A DNA stretch of 64,000 nucleotides from CAWIJJ01 sp963836405 (GTDB lineage Bacteria; Acidobacteriota; Terriglobia; Bryobacterales; Bryobacteraceae). Each line of letters begins with the position of its first letter. Positions within the stretch are counted from its first letter, which is position 1. Shown here in pieces: positions 8,467-18,006 of this stretch. Position numbers and translations under genes: made by a program. The stretch spans positions 784,772 to 848,771 of the forward strand of contig CAWIJL010000007.1 in assembly GCA_963836405.1 (NCBI GenBank). The letters run 5' to 3'. The notes under the pieces are model-generated. The model made no database searches, was not told where the DNA came from, and saw only the letters and a list, made by a program, of their open reading frames with translations.

Positions 8467-9531
8467 ATGGCGGAGAAAGATCAAAAGACAGAGCAACCCA
8501 CACAACGTCGCGTCCAAAAGGCGCGCGAAGAGGGCGATTTCCCGAGTGCGCGGATCTTTATCGGCGCCCTGCAGTTTCTCGCGTTTGTAGCGATGTTGCG
8601 ATCCTGGGGCGCCGCCTGGATCGATGGAACCCACCAGGCGCTTACTCAATTATTGAACCATGCCCTGTCGCCCACTCTGGATTCATCGTATCTGTTGCGA
8701 GTAAGCCTGGATCTTGTGAGCAAGACATTCCTTCCCCTAGCCGTACTCGGGGGAGTGTTGATGGGCATCACCCTGGCGGCACAACTCTTCGTCACTCAAT
8801 TCGGACTTAGCCTCAAGAAGCTCGCCCCGGACCCAAAGCGACTGAATCCGCTTTCGCGCCTTCGCGAAATTCCCCGGCAGAATCTGTCCGCGCTGATGCA
8901 GGCCATGATCATGCTGCCGGTATTTGGCTGGATCTATTTACGGGCTGGTAAAGACCAATTTCGACGAGTTCCTGTCGCTGCCTCTAAAAAGCGTATCGGC
9001 AGGCGCGGCCCAGGTCGGAACCTCCATCCAGTCGTTGCTCTGGAAGGCGTCGTTTCTCTTTGTCGTGTTTGGTGCGGTCGACCTTTTGCGGCAGAAGCGG
9101 CGGTACCAGAAAGACCTCCGGATGAGCAAGCAGGAAATCCGCGACGAAATCAAGGAAGTGGAAGGCAATCCTATGATGAAGTCGCGAATTCGACGGCTGC
9201 GGAGGGACTTGGCCCGCCGGCGCATGATGCACGAGATTCCTGGCGCCACGGCCGTCATCGTGAATCCAACTCACTATGCGGTCGCCCTCAAGTACAGCAT
9301 GGATCGGCCGGGGCTCCCAAAGTTGTCGCGAAAGGTAAGAACTACCTGGCGTTGCGAATCCGGCAGAAAGCAATCGATAACCAGGTGCCATTGATCGAAA
9401 ACCCGCCGCTTGCGCAGGCGCTTTACAAATCCGCCGACGTTGGCCAGGAGATTCCCGCACAATTCTACAGAGCGGTGGCCGAAATTTTGGCCTATATTTA
9501 CCGGCTTATGAACGGAAAGGTCCCGGCGTGA
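8467..9531 (+). CDS. flhB: Export switch protein FlhB, two compensating frameshifts
   Basis: The start MAEKDQKTEQPTQRRVQKAR is the standard FlhB N-terminus. Four membrane helices follow. Near 8,940 (run of T) the coding frame shifts to GLVKTNFDEFLSLPL, and it shifts back near 9,310 to KGKNYLALRIRQKAIDNQVP. The self-cleavage site NPTH lies at 9263-9274. FlhB sets substrate specificity of the export apparatus together with FliK. Because the second shift restores the first, the gene gives a full-length frame with a garbled middle. Both natural halves are well conserved. Confidence 0.9.
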   Translation: MAEKDQKTEQPTQRRVQKAREEGDFPSARIFIGALQFLAFVAMLRSWGAAWIDGTHQALTQLLNHALSPTLDSSYLLRVSLDLVSKTFLPLAVLGGVLMGITLAAQLFVTQFGLSLKKLAPDPKRLNPLSRLREIPRQNLSALMQAMIMLPVFGWIYLRAGKDQFRRVPVAASKKRIGRRGPGRNLHPVVALEGVVSLCRVWCGRPFAAEAAVPERPPDEQAGNPRRNQGSGRQSYDEVANSTAAEGLGPPAHDARDSWRHGRHRESNSLCGRPQVQHGSAGAPKVVAKGKNYLALRIRQKAIDNQVPLIENPPLAQALYKSADVGQEIPAQFYRAVAEILAYIYRLMNGKVPA

Positions 9532-9557
9532 GGAACGTGTCGAAAGGAGCATAAAAC

Positions 9558-11629
9558 TTGGCGCAAACAAAAACAGTTGCAATGACTCAGCCGCCGGCGA
9601 TGGAATCGATTGGTTGGCGCGATATCGGAGTCCCACTGGCGGTCCTTGGGATCGTTATCGCGCTCATTGCGCCCGTGCCGGGCTTTCTGTTGGACATCCT
9701 GATCGTGACCGACATCATGCTGTCCGTCGTCATGATGATGGTGGCGATGTACATCAAGCGGCCGGTGGAGTTCAGCGTCTTTCCCACCGCGCTCCTGCTG
9801 TTGACGCTGTTCCGGCTGGCACTGAATATCTCATCCACGCGCCTGATCCTGATGAACGGCAACACCGGCACGTCGGCGGCCGGTGACGTGATCGAGGCGT
9901 TCGGAAATTTCGTCGTCGGCGGCAACTACATTATCGGTGCGGTGATCTTCCTGGTGCTGATCGCCATTCAATACGTAGTGATCAACCATGGCGCGGTGCG
10001 CATATCCGAAGTGACGGCTCGTTTTACGTTGGACGCCCTGCCGGGCAAACAGATGTCCATCGACTCCGACCTGAACGCGGGCCTGATCGATGAGCACGAA
10101 GCGCGGCGGCGGCGCAAGCAACTCGCAAACGAAGCCGAGTTCTACGGCGCCATGGACGGCGCCTCGCGCTTCACTCAAAGGGATGCTGTGGCGAGCATCC
10201 TCATCACGAGCATCAATATCATTGCCGGTTTCCTGATCGGAGTTTTCCAGCACGGCATGGACCTGCGTCGCGCGCTGGAGACATACACCGTGTTGACAAT
10301 CGGAGATGGGCTGGTAACCGTGATCCCCGCCCTGATGATTTCGATCTCCGGGGGTCTCATCGTGACCCGTGCCAGCACGGACGAGCGCCTGGGTACTGAC
10401 GTCCAGAAACAGGTCTTCGGCAGCCCGCAGCCCTTGTTCCTGTCGAGTGGCGTAATGCTGGTGCTCTCGGCCTTTCCTGGCCTGCCGATGCTGCCCTTTC
10501 TGGCGATGGGCTCAGGTTTGGGAATCGTAGCCTGGCGCATGCAACGCGGCCGGGCCGCAACGCGAAAAACCGAGGCTGCGGCGAAACCGTCGGCAGCCGG
10601 CGACACGCTGGAGAGTGTCCTTCGTGTGGAGCCGATTGCCGTCGAAATGGGACTGGGCCTGGTCAAATTTGTCGCAGGGGGCCAGGAGTCTCCGCTCATC
10701 AAGCGGATCGGCGGGATCCGCCGCCAACTGGCATCCGAACTGGGTTTCCTGCTGGGGCCGGTGCGCATCATCGACAGTATGGCCCTGAAGGCTCACGAGT
10801 ACACAATCTTGCTGAAGGGAGCCGAAATCGCCCGATATGAGCTTCCAGGCGGATGTGAACTGGCCATACCTGTCGGAAATAGCGGACCTCCGGCCGGAAG
10901 GACGCCAGACCCGCGAACCGGCGTTCGGGATGACCGGCTGGTGGATACCGGCGGACAACGTGGAGCGCGCCAAGCGATCCGGTTACACCGTGGTGGACAA
11001 CGTGAGCGTGCTCGGCACGCATCTGGCGGAGGTCGTCAGGCGTCACTCGCACGAGCTGCTCTCCCGCCAGGACACGAAGAAGATCTTGGATCGCGCGGCT
11101 GCCGAGCAGCCAAAACTCGTCGAGGATCTGGTACCAAAACTGCTCCCCCTTGCAGGAGTGCAGCGAGTCCTTCAAAACCTGCTCCGCGAACGCGTATCGA
11201 TCCGCGACACGGTCACTATTCTCGAGGCCCTCGGCGAAGCTGCTCCCACCACCAGAAATCCGATCCTGCTCACCGAATACGTGCGACAGGCGCTGCGGCG
11301 ACTGGTAGTCAAGCCCTACCTGAATTCTAAAGGCGAATTGCCGGCTTACATTCTGGAAGCCGGGCTGGAGCAAACGCGTGGAGGGTGCCGTGGAACACGG
11401 CGAGCAAAACAGTCATCTTACTTTGAGCCCGGCCGTGATCCGGGACGTGATCCGGCGAATCAACCTGAAAACCGGGAATCCGGAGACGGCCATTGTCGTG
11501 ATCGCCAGCTCCGCATCCCGGCACTTCTTCCGTCAAATTGTGGAACCGACCATGCGCAACGTGATATTCATTTCTCATAACGAAATACCAACCGAGACCC
11601 GGATTCTCTCCCTGGGGGTAATTCAATAA
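9558..11629 (+). CDS. flhA: Flagellar export protein FlhA, two frameshifts
   Basis: A TTG start with a good AAAGGAG site gives the FlhA membrane domain (RPVEFSVFPTALLLLTLFRL, then RFTLDALPGKQMSIDSDLNA). Near 10,900 the frame shifts to RQTREPAFGMTGWWIPADNV and RSGYTVVDNVSVLGTHL. Near 11,378 it shifts again to GAVEHGEQNSHLTLSPAVIR, stopping at 11,629. FlhA is the nonameric export ring whose cytoplasmic domain receives chaperone-substrate complexes. The joined protein is about 690 residues, normal for FlhA. Confidence 0.92.
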
Positions 11630-12746
11630 TGGCTGCGTCCAACGAAGACCGACCACAACTCTTTGTCAAATCATATTTCGGCGATTCGGTAGAGGACGCA
11701 ATGCAGCGCGCTCGTGCCGAACTCGGCCCGGACGCCCTGCTTCTGAACATGCGGGACGCGCCTCCCGAGGCACTACATCTTGGTACGTGCGAGGTGGTGT
11801 TCGGTCTCCAACCGCCGGCCAGGAACGAAGCGGCGCCGCCCACGCCGAATTCCGGCTCTCTGTCGGATCTTCGACGAACCGTGGAGGAACTGAAAGACGT
11901 CGTCGTCAAGATCGGGAGTGCCGTGGACCGGGACGGCGGGCTGGCAGCCCTCAGGCAGATAGTGCCCGAGTTGTCTGCCCAGATTACGACGGACATCGAC
12001 GCTGCAGTCCGGCAGCGGCTTGTCATATAGCGGTGTGGTGCCGCTGAGTCGCAAGAGCGCGCCGGATCCCGGGATGCTGACCCAGGAACTGAAGGTTGAA
12101 GTCTCAAGGCGCTTTGAGTGCGATCCCCGAAATTGGCAGGGTGACGGCATTGATCGGCCCTCCAGGCACTGGCAAAACAACAACCCTCATAAAACTCGCA
12201 GTTACCAAGGGGTTGATGATGCAAAGACCGGTTCGGATCATCTCGGCCGATCACCACCGTATAGCAGCCGCGGATCAGCTTCGAACATATGCAGCCATTC
12301 TGGGTGTTCCCTTTAGCCTCGTTGAAACCACGACTGCCCTGGCCCAAGCGGTGGACGGCGCACCAACCGACGCGCTGCTCCTGATCGATACGCCGGGACT
12401 CACAGCCGTTTCCGTCAGAGAATTGGGCACGGACCTGGCATCATTTCTCCGAGATCGTCAAGATATTGACACCCATCTGGTCTTGACAGCCAGCACCCGG
12501 CAGCCGAGCCTTCAACGGAGTGTGGAACTATTTGGAGGATTCCGCCCGGACAAACTGCTGTTTACCCGGCTCGACGAAGTTGAAACAACCAGCTCAATTG
12601 TTTGCGAGGCGGCAAGGAGCCGGCTGCCGCTGTCTTTCTTTTCGACCGGCCAGAGTATTCCCGAAGATCTGGAACCGGCGGCGAAGGAGCGGGTACTCGC
12701 CGGTTTGGTTAGGGAATTGCCTACGTCGTTAGAAGCAGTCGCTTAA
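11629..12746 (+). CDS. flhF: SRP-like GTPase FlhF, two frameshifts
   Basis: The ATG overlaps the flhA stop. The N-terminal B domain begins RPQLFVKSYFGDSVEDAM. The frame breaks near 12,028 and again near 12,120, after which the GTPase domain is clear: P-loop GPPGTGKTTT, ISADHHRIAAADQLRTYA, and IDTPG. FlhF places the flagellum at the cell pole in many bacteria. The P-loop and the DTPG motif are intact. No flhG gene follows, although flhG usually pairs with flhF; fliA comes directly after. Confidence 0.88.
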
Positions 12747-12751
12747 CACAC

Positions 12752-13523
12752 ATGGGACTCGGGGCAACGCAATACAGGCCGGCATTGGATGAAGACTACG
12801 CGTCGCACAGAGAAGCTCTGGTGCTGGAGCATCTGCCTCAGGTCCGTCTGATCGCCCGGCGAATTCACGATTGGCTTCCGCCGAACGTTAGCCTGGACGA
12901 CTTGATATCGACTGGCGTCGTGGGCCTTCTGGCGGCAATCGACAACTTCGATCCGTCCATGAACGTGCAGCTGAATACCTATGCCGAACGGCGGATCAGC
13001 GGGGCGATCATGGACAGCCTCCGAGAGATGGATTGGGCTCCCCGCGAGACACGAAAACGGTCGAAACTGATTGAAGCCGCAATACGCAGAGCGAAACAGA
13101 AATACTCGCGGGAACCTTCCGAGGAAGAAATCGCTGCGGAGTTAAACATCTCCCATTCGGACTATCAGCGCTGGCTGACCGACATACAAGCCATCGACCT
13201 ACAACCACTCGAATACACCACCGGCAATGGCGACACTCTCAGTTTGCTCCAATTTGTTCCGGATGACTTGGACAATTCGCCGTCTCAGGTGGTCGAGCGG
13301 TCCGAACTCGAACGGATTTTGGCATCTGGCGATCGATAGAATGCCAAAACAGGAGCGGACGGTCCTGAGTCTCTACTACTATGAGGAACTGACGCTGGCC
13401 GAGACAGCCCAGGTAATGAGACTTCACCTTTCCCGTGTTGCGCAGTTGAGGGTCCAGGGGATCCTCAGATTACGAAGTCACATGCAGCGGGTCTGGCCGG
13501 TAGACTCCAGGAGAAGACAGTGA
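12752..13523 (+). CDS. fliA: Flagellar sigma factor FliA/WhiG (sigma-28), one frameshift
   Basis: Region 2 is visible (YASHREALVLEHLPQVRLIA, then GLLAAIDNFDPSMNVQLNTY), followed by region 3 (KQKYSREPSEEEIAAELNIS). Near 13,333 an apparently extra G in TCTGGCGATC ends the frame at 13,339. Region 4 continues in another frame: MPKQERTVLSLYYYEELTLA, then VMRLHLSRVAQLRV. FliA directs transcription of late flagellar genes and is held by FlgM (15,917). The sigma-28-like promoters noted upstream of fliK and fliC would be its targets. Confidence 0.92.
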
Positions 13524-13891
13524 GTACCTTGACGGACGACGGATTGGGGAGAAATGAGCGGCAAGTGAGCCACGTTGAGAATCGCCAGCCGGGCGGTGCT
13601 CTCGATCTGCTGATGGAGATGGAGGTGCCGGTGATGGTGCGATTCGGAAGTGCCCGAATGCCCCTCGGTAAGCTGACCAGACTCTCGGCAGGCTCTGTTC
13701 TCGAATTCGGAGTTCAAACTGAGAACCCGGTAGAACTTCTGGTAAACGGACGACTCGTGGCTCGTGGCTCGGCAGTCGTCGTCCATGGACACTACGGCAT
13801 CCGCATCGCGGAGGTGGTGCCCGGACGCGATGGATTCACAGCTCGCGCCGGGCTTCCCGCTACCTCAGTTGAAAGGAGCAGCAACTCATGA
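13520..13891 (+). CDS. fliN: FliN/SpoA-domain flagellar switch protein (second copy)
   Basis: The 123-residue product starts with GTG overlapping the end of fliA. The first ~28 residues are not conserved. The SpoA domain follows: DLLMEMEVPVMVRFGSARMP, then LSAGSVLEFGVQTENPVELL, then LVARGSAVVVHGHYGIRI. This is closer to classical FliN in length and motif than the 81-residue copy at 6,169. It probably forms the C-ring with FliM (18,928). Confidence 0.88.
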   Translation: MSTLTDDGLGRNERQVSHVENRQPGGALDLLMEMEVPVMVRFGSARMPLGKLTRLSAGSVLEFGVQTENPVELLVNGRLVARGSAVVVHGHYGIRIAEVVPGRDGFTARAGLPATSVERSSNS

Positions 13892-14308
13892 CCCTCGACT
13901 GGCTGACTGCACCGCTTTTTCAGTACGCCCTGCTGGCAGTCGCGATGACCGCGTGCCTCGTACTCTTTCTCTCCTCCAAGTTTGAAGTCAGCGCCGTGAG
14001 GCGCAGGGCGGAGGAGAACGGGTCGGCGCTCCACCTTCAGATCCGGGAAATGGAGCAGGCAATGGCCGAACTCGGAGAGAGGATTACCGAAGTAGCCGAA
14101 CGTCCGGCGCCTGCCGGATGGTCCCAGCATGAACCTGACCAGGCGTGCGCAGGCAATCCGAATGCAACAGCGCGGGGAATCGGTTGAAACGATTGCGGCT
14201 GCGCTGCGAGCTCCCCGGAACGAAGTGAAACTTTTGATCAAGCTCCAGCGGCAGCTATCGGCTCCGCTTCCCGCAAACGGCCCGCAAATTGACGACGGTC
14301 TCAGCTAA
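13888..14308 (+). CDS. DUF2802-like membrane-anchored coiled-coil protein, one frameshift
   Basis: The ATG overlaps the previous stop as ATGA. The N-terminus has one membrane segment (LLAVAMTACLVLFLSSKF) and then a coiled coil (LQIREMEQAMAELGERITEV). The frame drifts after VAERPAPAG. One frame over, from about 14,129, it continues MNLTRRAQAIRMQQRGESVE then TIAAALRAPRNEVKLLIKLQ, a short helix-turn-helix-like tail ending at 14,308. Similar proteins (DUF2802) lie near flagellar and chemotaxis genes in other phyla; that resemblance is from memory. This is the last frameshift of the damaged stretch. Confidence 0.65.
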
Positions 14309-14371
14309 ATAGCTAAAAACAAGGCGCTTATTCGCCCTCTCCCAGAGAGCCGCGATCAAGCCCTCCGCAAG

Positions 14372-15736
14372 TCAGCTTGCCGCCTGCAGGACTCCCGCCT
14401 CCTGAAGGCCGCGCAGCTTCATAATCAGCGTGGTCCGCTTTAAGCCTAGCAATTCTGCGGCGGCCGTCTTGTTTCCATTCGTTCGACGCAGGGCCTGCTC
14501 AAGCATCGTCAGCTTAAAGCGGCTCACTGCAGTCTCAAAGTGGACCGATTCTGCAAGCTCGAATGGCACCTCTGTGGGTTTAACGATCGGCAAGGTAGGC
14601 TTGAGACCAAAGTCGACGTGACTCAAGACTTCCCTGTCCCCACACATTGCAAGCGCCATTTCAACAGAATTCTCCAATTGCCGGACATTACCAGGCCAGG
14701 GCAAAGCACGGAGTCGCTCCTTGGTTTCCCAGGCAATTGCTTTCAATTGAATGCCTTCCGCGTGACAATGTTTGGCGATGAAGTGGTCCACCAACGGAAT
14801 GATGTCGTCGCGCCGTTCGCGAAGCGCCGGCATTTGCAGTGGAACCACGTTGAGGCGATAGTACAGGTCCTCCCGGAACTTCCCCTGACGGATTCGCTCA
14901 GGCAGGTTGGCGTTGGTGGCGGCGATGACTCGCACATCGACCCGTGTCACTTCTGTGCTGCCTAGCCGCTGGATCTCCCGCTCCTGAAGCACGCGTAGCA
15001 GCTTGGCCTGCAGATCGAGTGGCATGTCCCCAATCTCGTCCAGGAACAGCGAGCCCTTGTCCGCTTGCTCGACGCGGCCGGTGCGGTTCGAGATAGCGCC
15101 CGTGAAGGCTCCCTTCACATGACCGAAAAGCTCCGCCTCCAACAGGTTTTCCGGCAACGCGCTGCAGTTGACCGCGACCATCGGATGCTTGGCGCGGGCT
15201 CCTGCGGCGTGAAGGGCTCGTGCCGCCATTTCCTTGCCGGTGCCGGTCTCGCCCATAATCAAGACGGTGCAGCGGCGCGGTCCGACCAGGCCGATGGTGT
15301 TAAGAACATCCTGCATGGCACGGCTCTCCCCAATCAGAAATTGCCGCCACCCATCGTTTAACGGGCGTTTTGTCCGGCGGTGCCCTTCACAGGCGCGACG
15401 AACCGAGTCAACAAGTGCACTCGAGATTTGGCATTCGCCGAAGCAGTCATAAGCTCCGTGGCGGACCAGTCTTACGGCTTCCGCGGCGCCCATATCCGGT
15501 TCGGCCATAATTACAGGTATCGCGGAATCCGCCGCCCGGATCGTTGCCAGAAGGTCAAAAGAACTGTGCCCGTCAACCGGCCCGCTCACCAGCGCACAAT
15601 CGAAATCTTCCTGCTGGAGACGAAACAGAGCATTTTCCGCGTGCGCAGACTGAACAACATGAAATTCCCCCGGCGCCTCGTTCCAGATCTCCGCAGAATG
15701 AGCAGAAGCCAGCCACAACAATTTAAGGGATGTCAT
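14372..15736 (-). CDS. Sigma-54-dependent activator with degenerate receiver (FlrC/FleR/NtrC type)
   Basis: The 454-residue product has a receiver-like domain (about 1-120), an AAA+ domain (about 135-370) and a Fis-type helix-turn-helix at the C-terminus (NKTAAAELLGLKRTTLIMKL). Walker A GETGTGKE, the sigma-54 contact loop GAFTGA and LFLDEIGDMP are intact. The receiver has Ser51 where the phosphorylated Asp should be, and the N-terminal acidic pair is absent, so control by phosphorylation is unlikely. Its place inside the flagellar locus suggests a master or class-II flagellar activator. It is transcribed against its neighbours. Confidence 0.9.
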   Translation of the reverse strand: MTSLKLLWLASAHSAEIWNEAPGEFHVVQSAHAENALFRLQQEDFDCALVSGPVDGHSSFDLLATIRAADSAIPVIMAEPDMGAAEAVRLVRHGAYDCFGECQISSALVDSVRRACEGHRRTKRPLNDGWRQFLIGESRAMQDVLNTIGLVGPRRCTVLIMGETGTGKEMAARALHAAGARAKHPMVAVNCSALPENLLEAELFGHVKGAFTGAISNRTGRVEQADKGSLFLDEIGDMPLDLQAKLLRVLQEREIQRLGSTEVTRVDVRVIAATNANLPERIRQGKFREDLYYRLNVVPLQMPALRERRDDIIPLVDHFIAKHCHAEGIQLKAIAWETKERLRALPWPGNVRQLENSVEMALAMCGDREVLSHVDFGLKPTLPIVKPTEVPFELAESVHFETAVSRFKLTMLEQALRRTNGNKTAAAELLGLKRTTLIMKLRGLQEAGVLQAAS

Positions 15737-15916
15737 ATTGTCTATACAATTGATGCCACGAGTCGGCAGTATTTTGACTGACCTTTTTGGATAATATAGT
15801 CTTATTAACCTTGGACAATATTCGAGGGGTTGACCATCGGGATATTGCTCTCATGAACTGGAAGTGTGATCCTGCCAAGGCGGAGATCTAGATGTGTCAC
15901 GGAACCGGAGATTGCG

Positions 15917-16222
15917 ATGAAAATTCAACCTGATGGCCTTACGGGGGCATCCGGAACCAACCCCTCGCCCCCAAACGAGGCCCTGTCCAGGACCGCGGGC
16001 AACAGGTACCAGCCCACGAGCGTGGCTATCCACGGCGACGATTCCGTTAACCTGTCGAGTTTTTCCATACGCATTTCGGATCGAATGGCAACCGAAGCAC
16101 TCCGGACTTCAGATCGAGTTGCCACTTTGGCCGCCTTATACGAACGCGGGGATTACCAACTGGATTCGACGGCGCTCACAGGTGCCCTGCTTGCCGATGC
16201 CTTGAACCGGGGTGGGCAGTGA
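15917..16222 (+). CDS. flgM: Anti-sigma-28 factor FlgM
   Basis: The start chosen is MKIQPDGLTGASG, preceded by GGAG; longer forms lack a ribosome-binding site. The 101-residue protein has a disordered, Pro/Ser-rich N-terminus. The FlgM-type C-terminus reads RVATLAALYERGDYQLDSTA then LTGALLADAL. FlgM binds FliA until the hook is complete and is then exported. The stop overlaps the next gene by four bases. It stands first in a group with flgN-like, flgK and flgL. Confidence 0.8.
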   Translation: MKIQPDGLTGASGTNPSPPNEALSRTAGNRYQPTSVAIHGDDSVNLSSFSIRISDRMATEALRTSDRVATLAALYERGDYQLDSTALTGALLADALNRGGQ

Positions 16223-16569
16223 ACCCGGGCCATTTCTCTGGACGACACCTCGATGTAGAGATCCCCGCCGCCCGCGCTTCCGTGCAGGCAGCACTTGAAA
16301 CTTTGAATACGGCGGATCTCAGCCGATGTGCACAGTGCTGCGAACTGCTAAAGATGGCCGTGGAGCATCTCTCAGCGGCTCAGAGCATCGCGATGCGCTT
16401 TCCAGGAACGGCTACTGCCGAGACCCGCCTCGACTTAAATCGACTCCGCGCGGACGTCAAGCTGCTCGGCCGCCTAGCCGACAGCTCGTCGGCGTTTTGC
16501 CGGGCAGTACTCTCAACTACCGGACTGCCGGCCCCCGACCTGACGTCGCCCGGCAGGGTGGATGCCTGA
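16219..16569 (+). CDS. FlgN-like secretion chaperone candidate
   Basis: The 116-residue product starts with GTG overlapping flgM, and its stop TGA shares a base with the flgK start. It is largely helical (LETLNTADLSRCAQCCELLK, LNRLRADVKLLGRLADSSSA). FlgN, the chaperone for FlgK and FlgL, normally sits between flgM and flgK and is poorly conserved. The assignment rests on size, helical character and position rather than on a clear motif. Confidence 0.6.
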   Translation: MNPGHFSGRHLDVEIPAARASVQAALETLNTADLSRCAQCCELLKMAVEHLSAAQSIAMRFPGTATAETRLDLNRLRADVKLLGRLADSSSAFCRAVLSTTGLPAPDLTSPGRVDA

Positions 16570-17996
16570 TGTCCAATCTTCTCGCTTCCATGAGCACCGC
16601 AGGAAACGCACTGGGCGTTTATCAACAGGCTCTGGAGGTCATTCAAAACAACATCAGCAACTCGGCGACTCCGGGATATGCAAAGCAGACCGTCAACCTG
16701 CTGGCGTTGCCGTTCGACGTGGCGAGCGGGCTCGCCGGCGGTGTTTACGCGAAAGGGCTAGACAGCGCTCGCGACGAATATGCCGAAGCGGAGGTCCGCA
16801 GACAGCTGCAGTCTTTGGGACGCTTCGAAGGCCAGACACAGGGCCTGAGTGCAATCGAGAATCTTTTCGACGTCACCGGCGACACGGGGATCTCGGCAAG
16901 CTTGGATCGACTGTTTGCGAGCTTCTCAGCCTGGAGCGTTACACCCGCTAGCGTTCCTGCCAGGCAAACCGTGCTCGCCAGCGCCGCACAGCTAGCTGAC
17001 GATGTTCGCCGTCTCGCGTCATCACTCTCGGCCCAGAGCCGGAGTATCGAGAGCCAAATCGATTCCACGGTAGACCGGCTCAACGAACTGACCTCATCAC
17101 TTCAACAGCTTAATGTCGAGCGACTACGTCGGAACGCTCCCGATCCCGGCCTGGATGCTCAAATGCATGCGGCCCTCGAGGAACTCTCTGGACTGGTCGA
17201 TATCAGCACCCTGGCGCAGGCCGACGGCACGGTCACCGTCCTCCTGAATGGAGGCTCGCCGCTTGTGATTGGACCGGAGCAATACCCGGTGCGGTCTCAA
17301 CTCGGTGTTGCCGCCGCCGCATCGAATCCCCAGTCTCCGCCGTTGGTCGGACTGGTGAGTTCGGACGGCGTGAACATCACCGGCCAGATCGACGGCGGAA
17401 AGCTGGCCGGCCTCCTTGATGTGCACAATAGGGTTCTGAGCTCCATGATGGGAGACGGCGAACAGGCGGGATCCTTGAACGAGTTTGCCGGCAAGCTCGC
17501 GGATACGATCAACGGAATTCTGCAATCCGGATACCTGAGCACGGATCCCGCCTCGCCAAATGGGTACGCACTCTTCAAATACGATTCCACGGATCCCACG
17601 GCAGCGGCCCGGAGTCTTACCATCGACCCCAACATGACTCCGGATAGACTCGCAGCGGTGGACCCGGACCGCAACTCCAACGGGAACGCGATTCTTCTCG
17701 CAGGGTTAGCGGCTTCGTCTGCGAACGGCGGCATCAACGGCGCGACGTTTGCAGATTTCTTCGGCCAGATCACCGCATCGGTTGGAAGGGAAAGCGCAAC
17801 TGCCGCCGAAAGCCGCACCGCCCAGGAAGAAGTTGCGGGACAAGTTCGCCAGCTCCGTGACCAAATATCCGGTGTTTCACTCGATGAGCAGGCTGTTTTG
17901 CTTCTACAGTTCCAGAAGAGCTATCAGGCCGCGGCCCGCCTGCTGACCACCTTGAACGACCTGGCGGATACAACCATCAATCTCATCAGGCTATGA
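16569..17996 (+). CDS. flgK: Flagellar hook-filament junction protein FlgK (HAP1)
   Basis: The 475-residue product starts MSNLLASMSTAGNALGVYQQ; an in-frame extension back to 16,326 only covers the upstream gene in another frame. The N-terminal motif VIQNNISNSATPGYAKQTVN and the C-terminal SLDEQAVLLLQFQKSYQAAA are family signatures. FlgK is the first of two junction proteins linking hook and filament. It is intact, overlaps the flgN-like gene by one base and is followed by flgL after 10 bp. Confidence 0.95.
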   Translation: MSNLLASMSTAGNALGVYQQALEVIQNNISNSATPGYAKQTVNLLALPFDVASGLAGGVYAKGLDSARDEYAEAEVRRQLQSLGRFEGQTQGLSAIENLFDVTGDTGISASLDRLFASFSAWSVTPASVPARQTVLASAAQLADDVRRLASSLSAQSRSIESQIDSTVDRLNELTSSLQQLNVERLRRNAPDPGLDAQMHAALEELSGLVDISTLAQADGTVTVLLNGGSPLVIGPEQYPVRSQLGVAAAASNPQSPPLVGLVSSDGVNITGQIDGGKLAGLLDVHNRVLSSMMGDGEQAGSLNEFAGKLADTINGILQSGYLSTDPASPNGYALFKYDSTDPTAAARSLTIDPNMTPDRLAAVDPDRNSNGNAILLAGLAASSANGGINGATFADFFGQITASVGRESATAAESRTAQEEVAGQVRQLRDQISGVSLDEQAVLLLQFQKSYQAAARLLTTLNDLADTTINLIRL

Positions 17997-18006
17997 GGAA
18001 CTACGA

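Noticed and set aside
15737..15750. ATTGT-N4-ACAAT inverted repeat before the sigma-54 activator gene
   Set aside because: Short, AT-rich and just upstream of the start codon; no second convincing copy, so no basis to call an operator.
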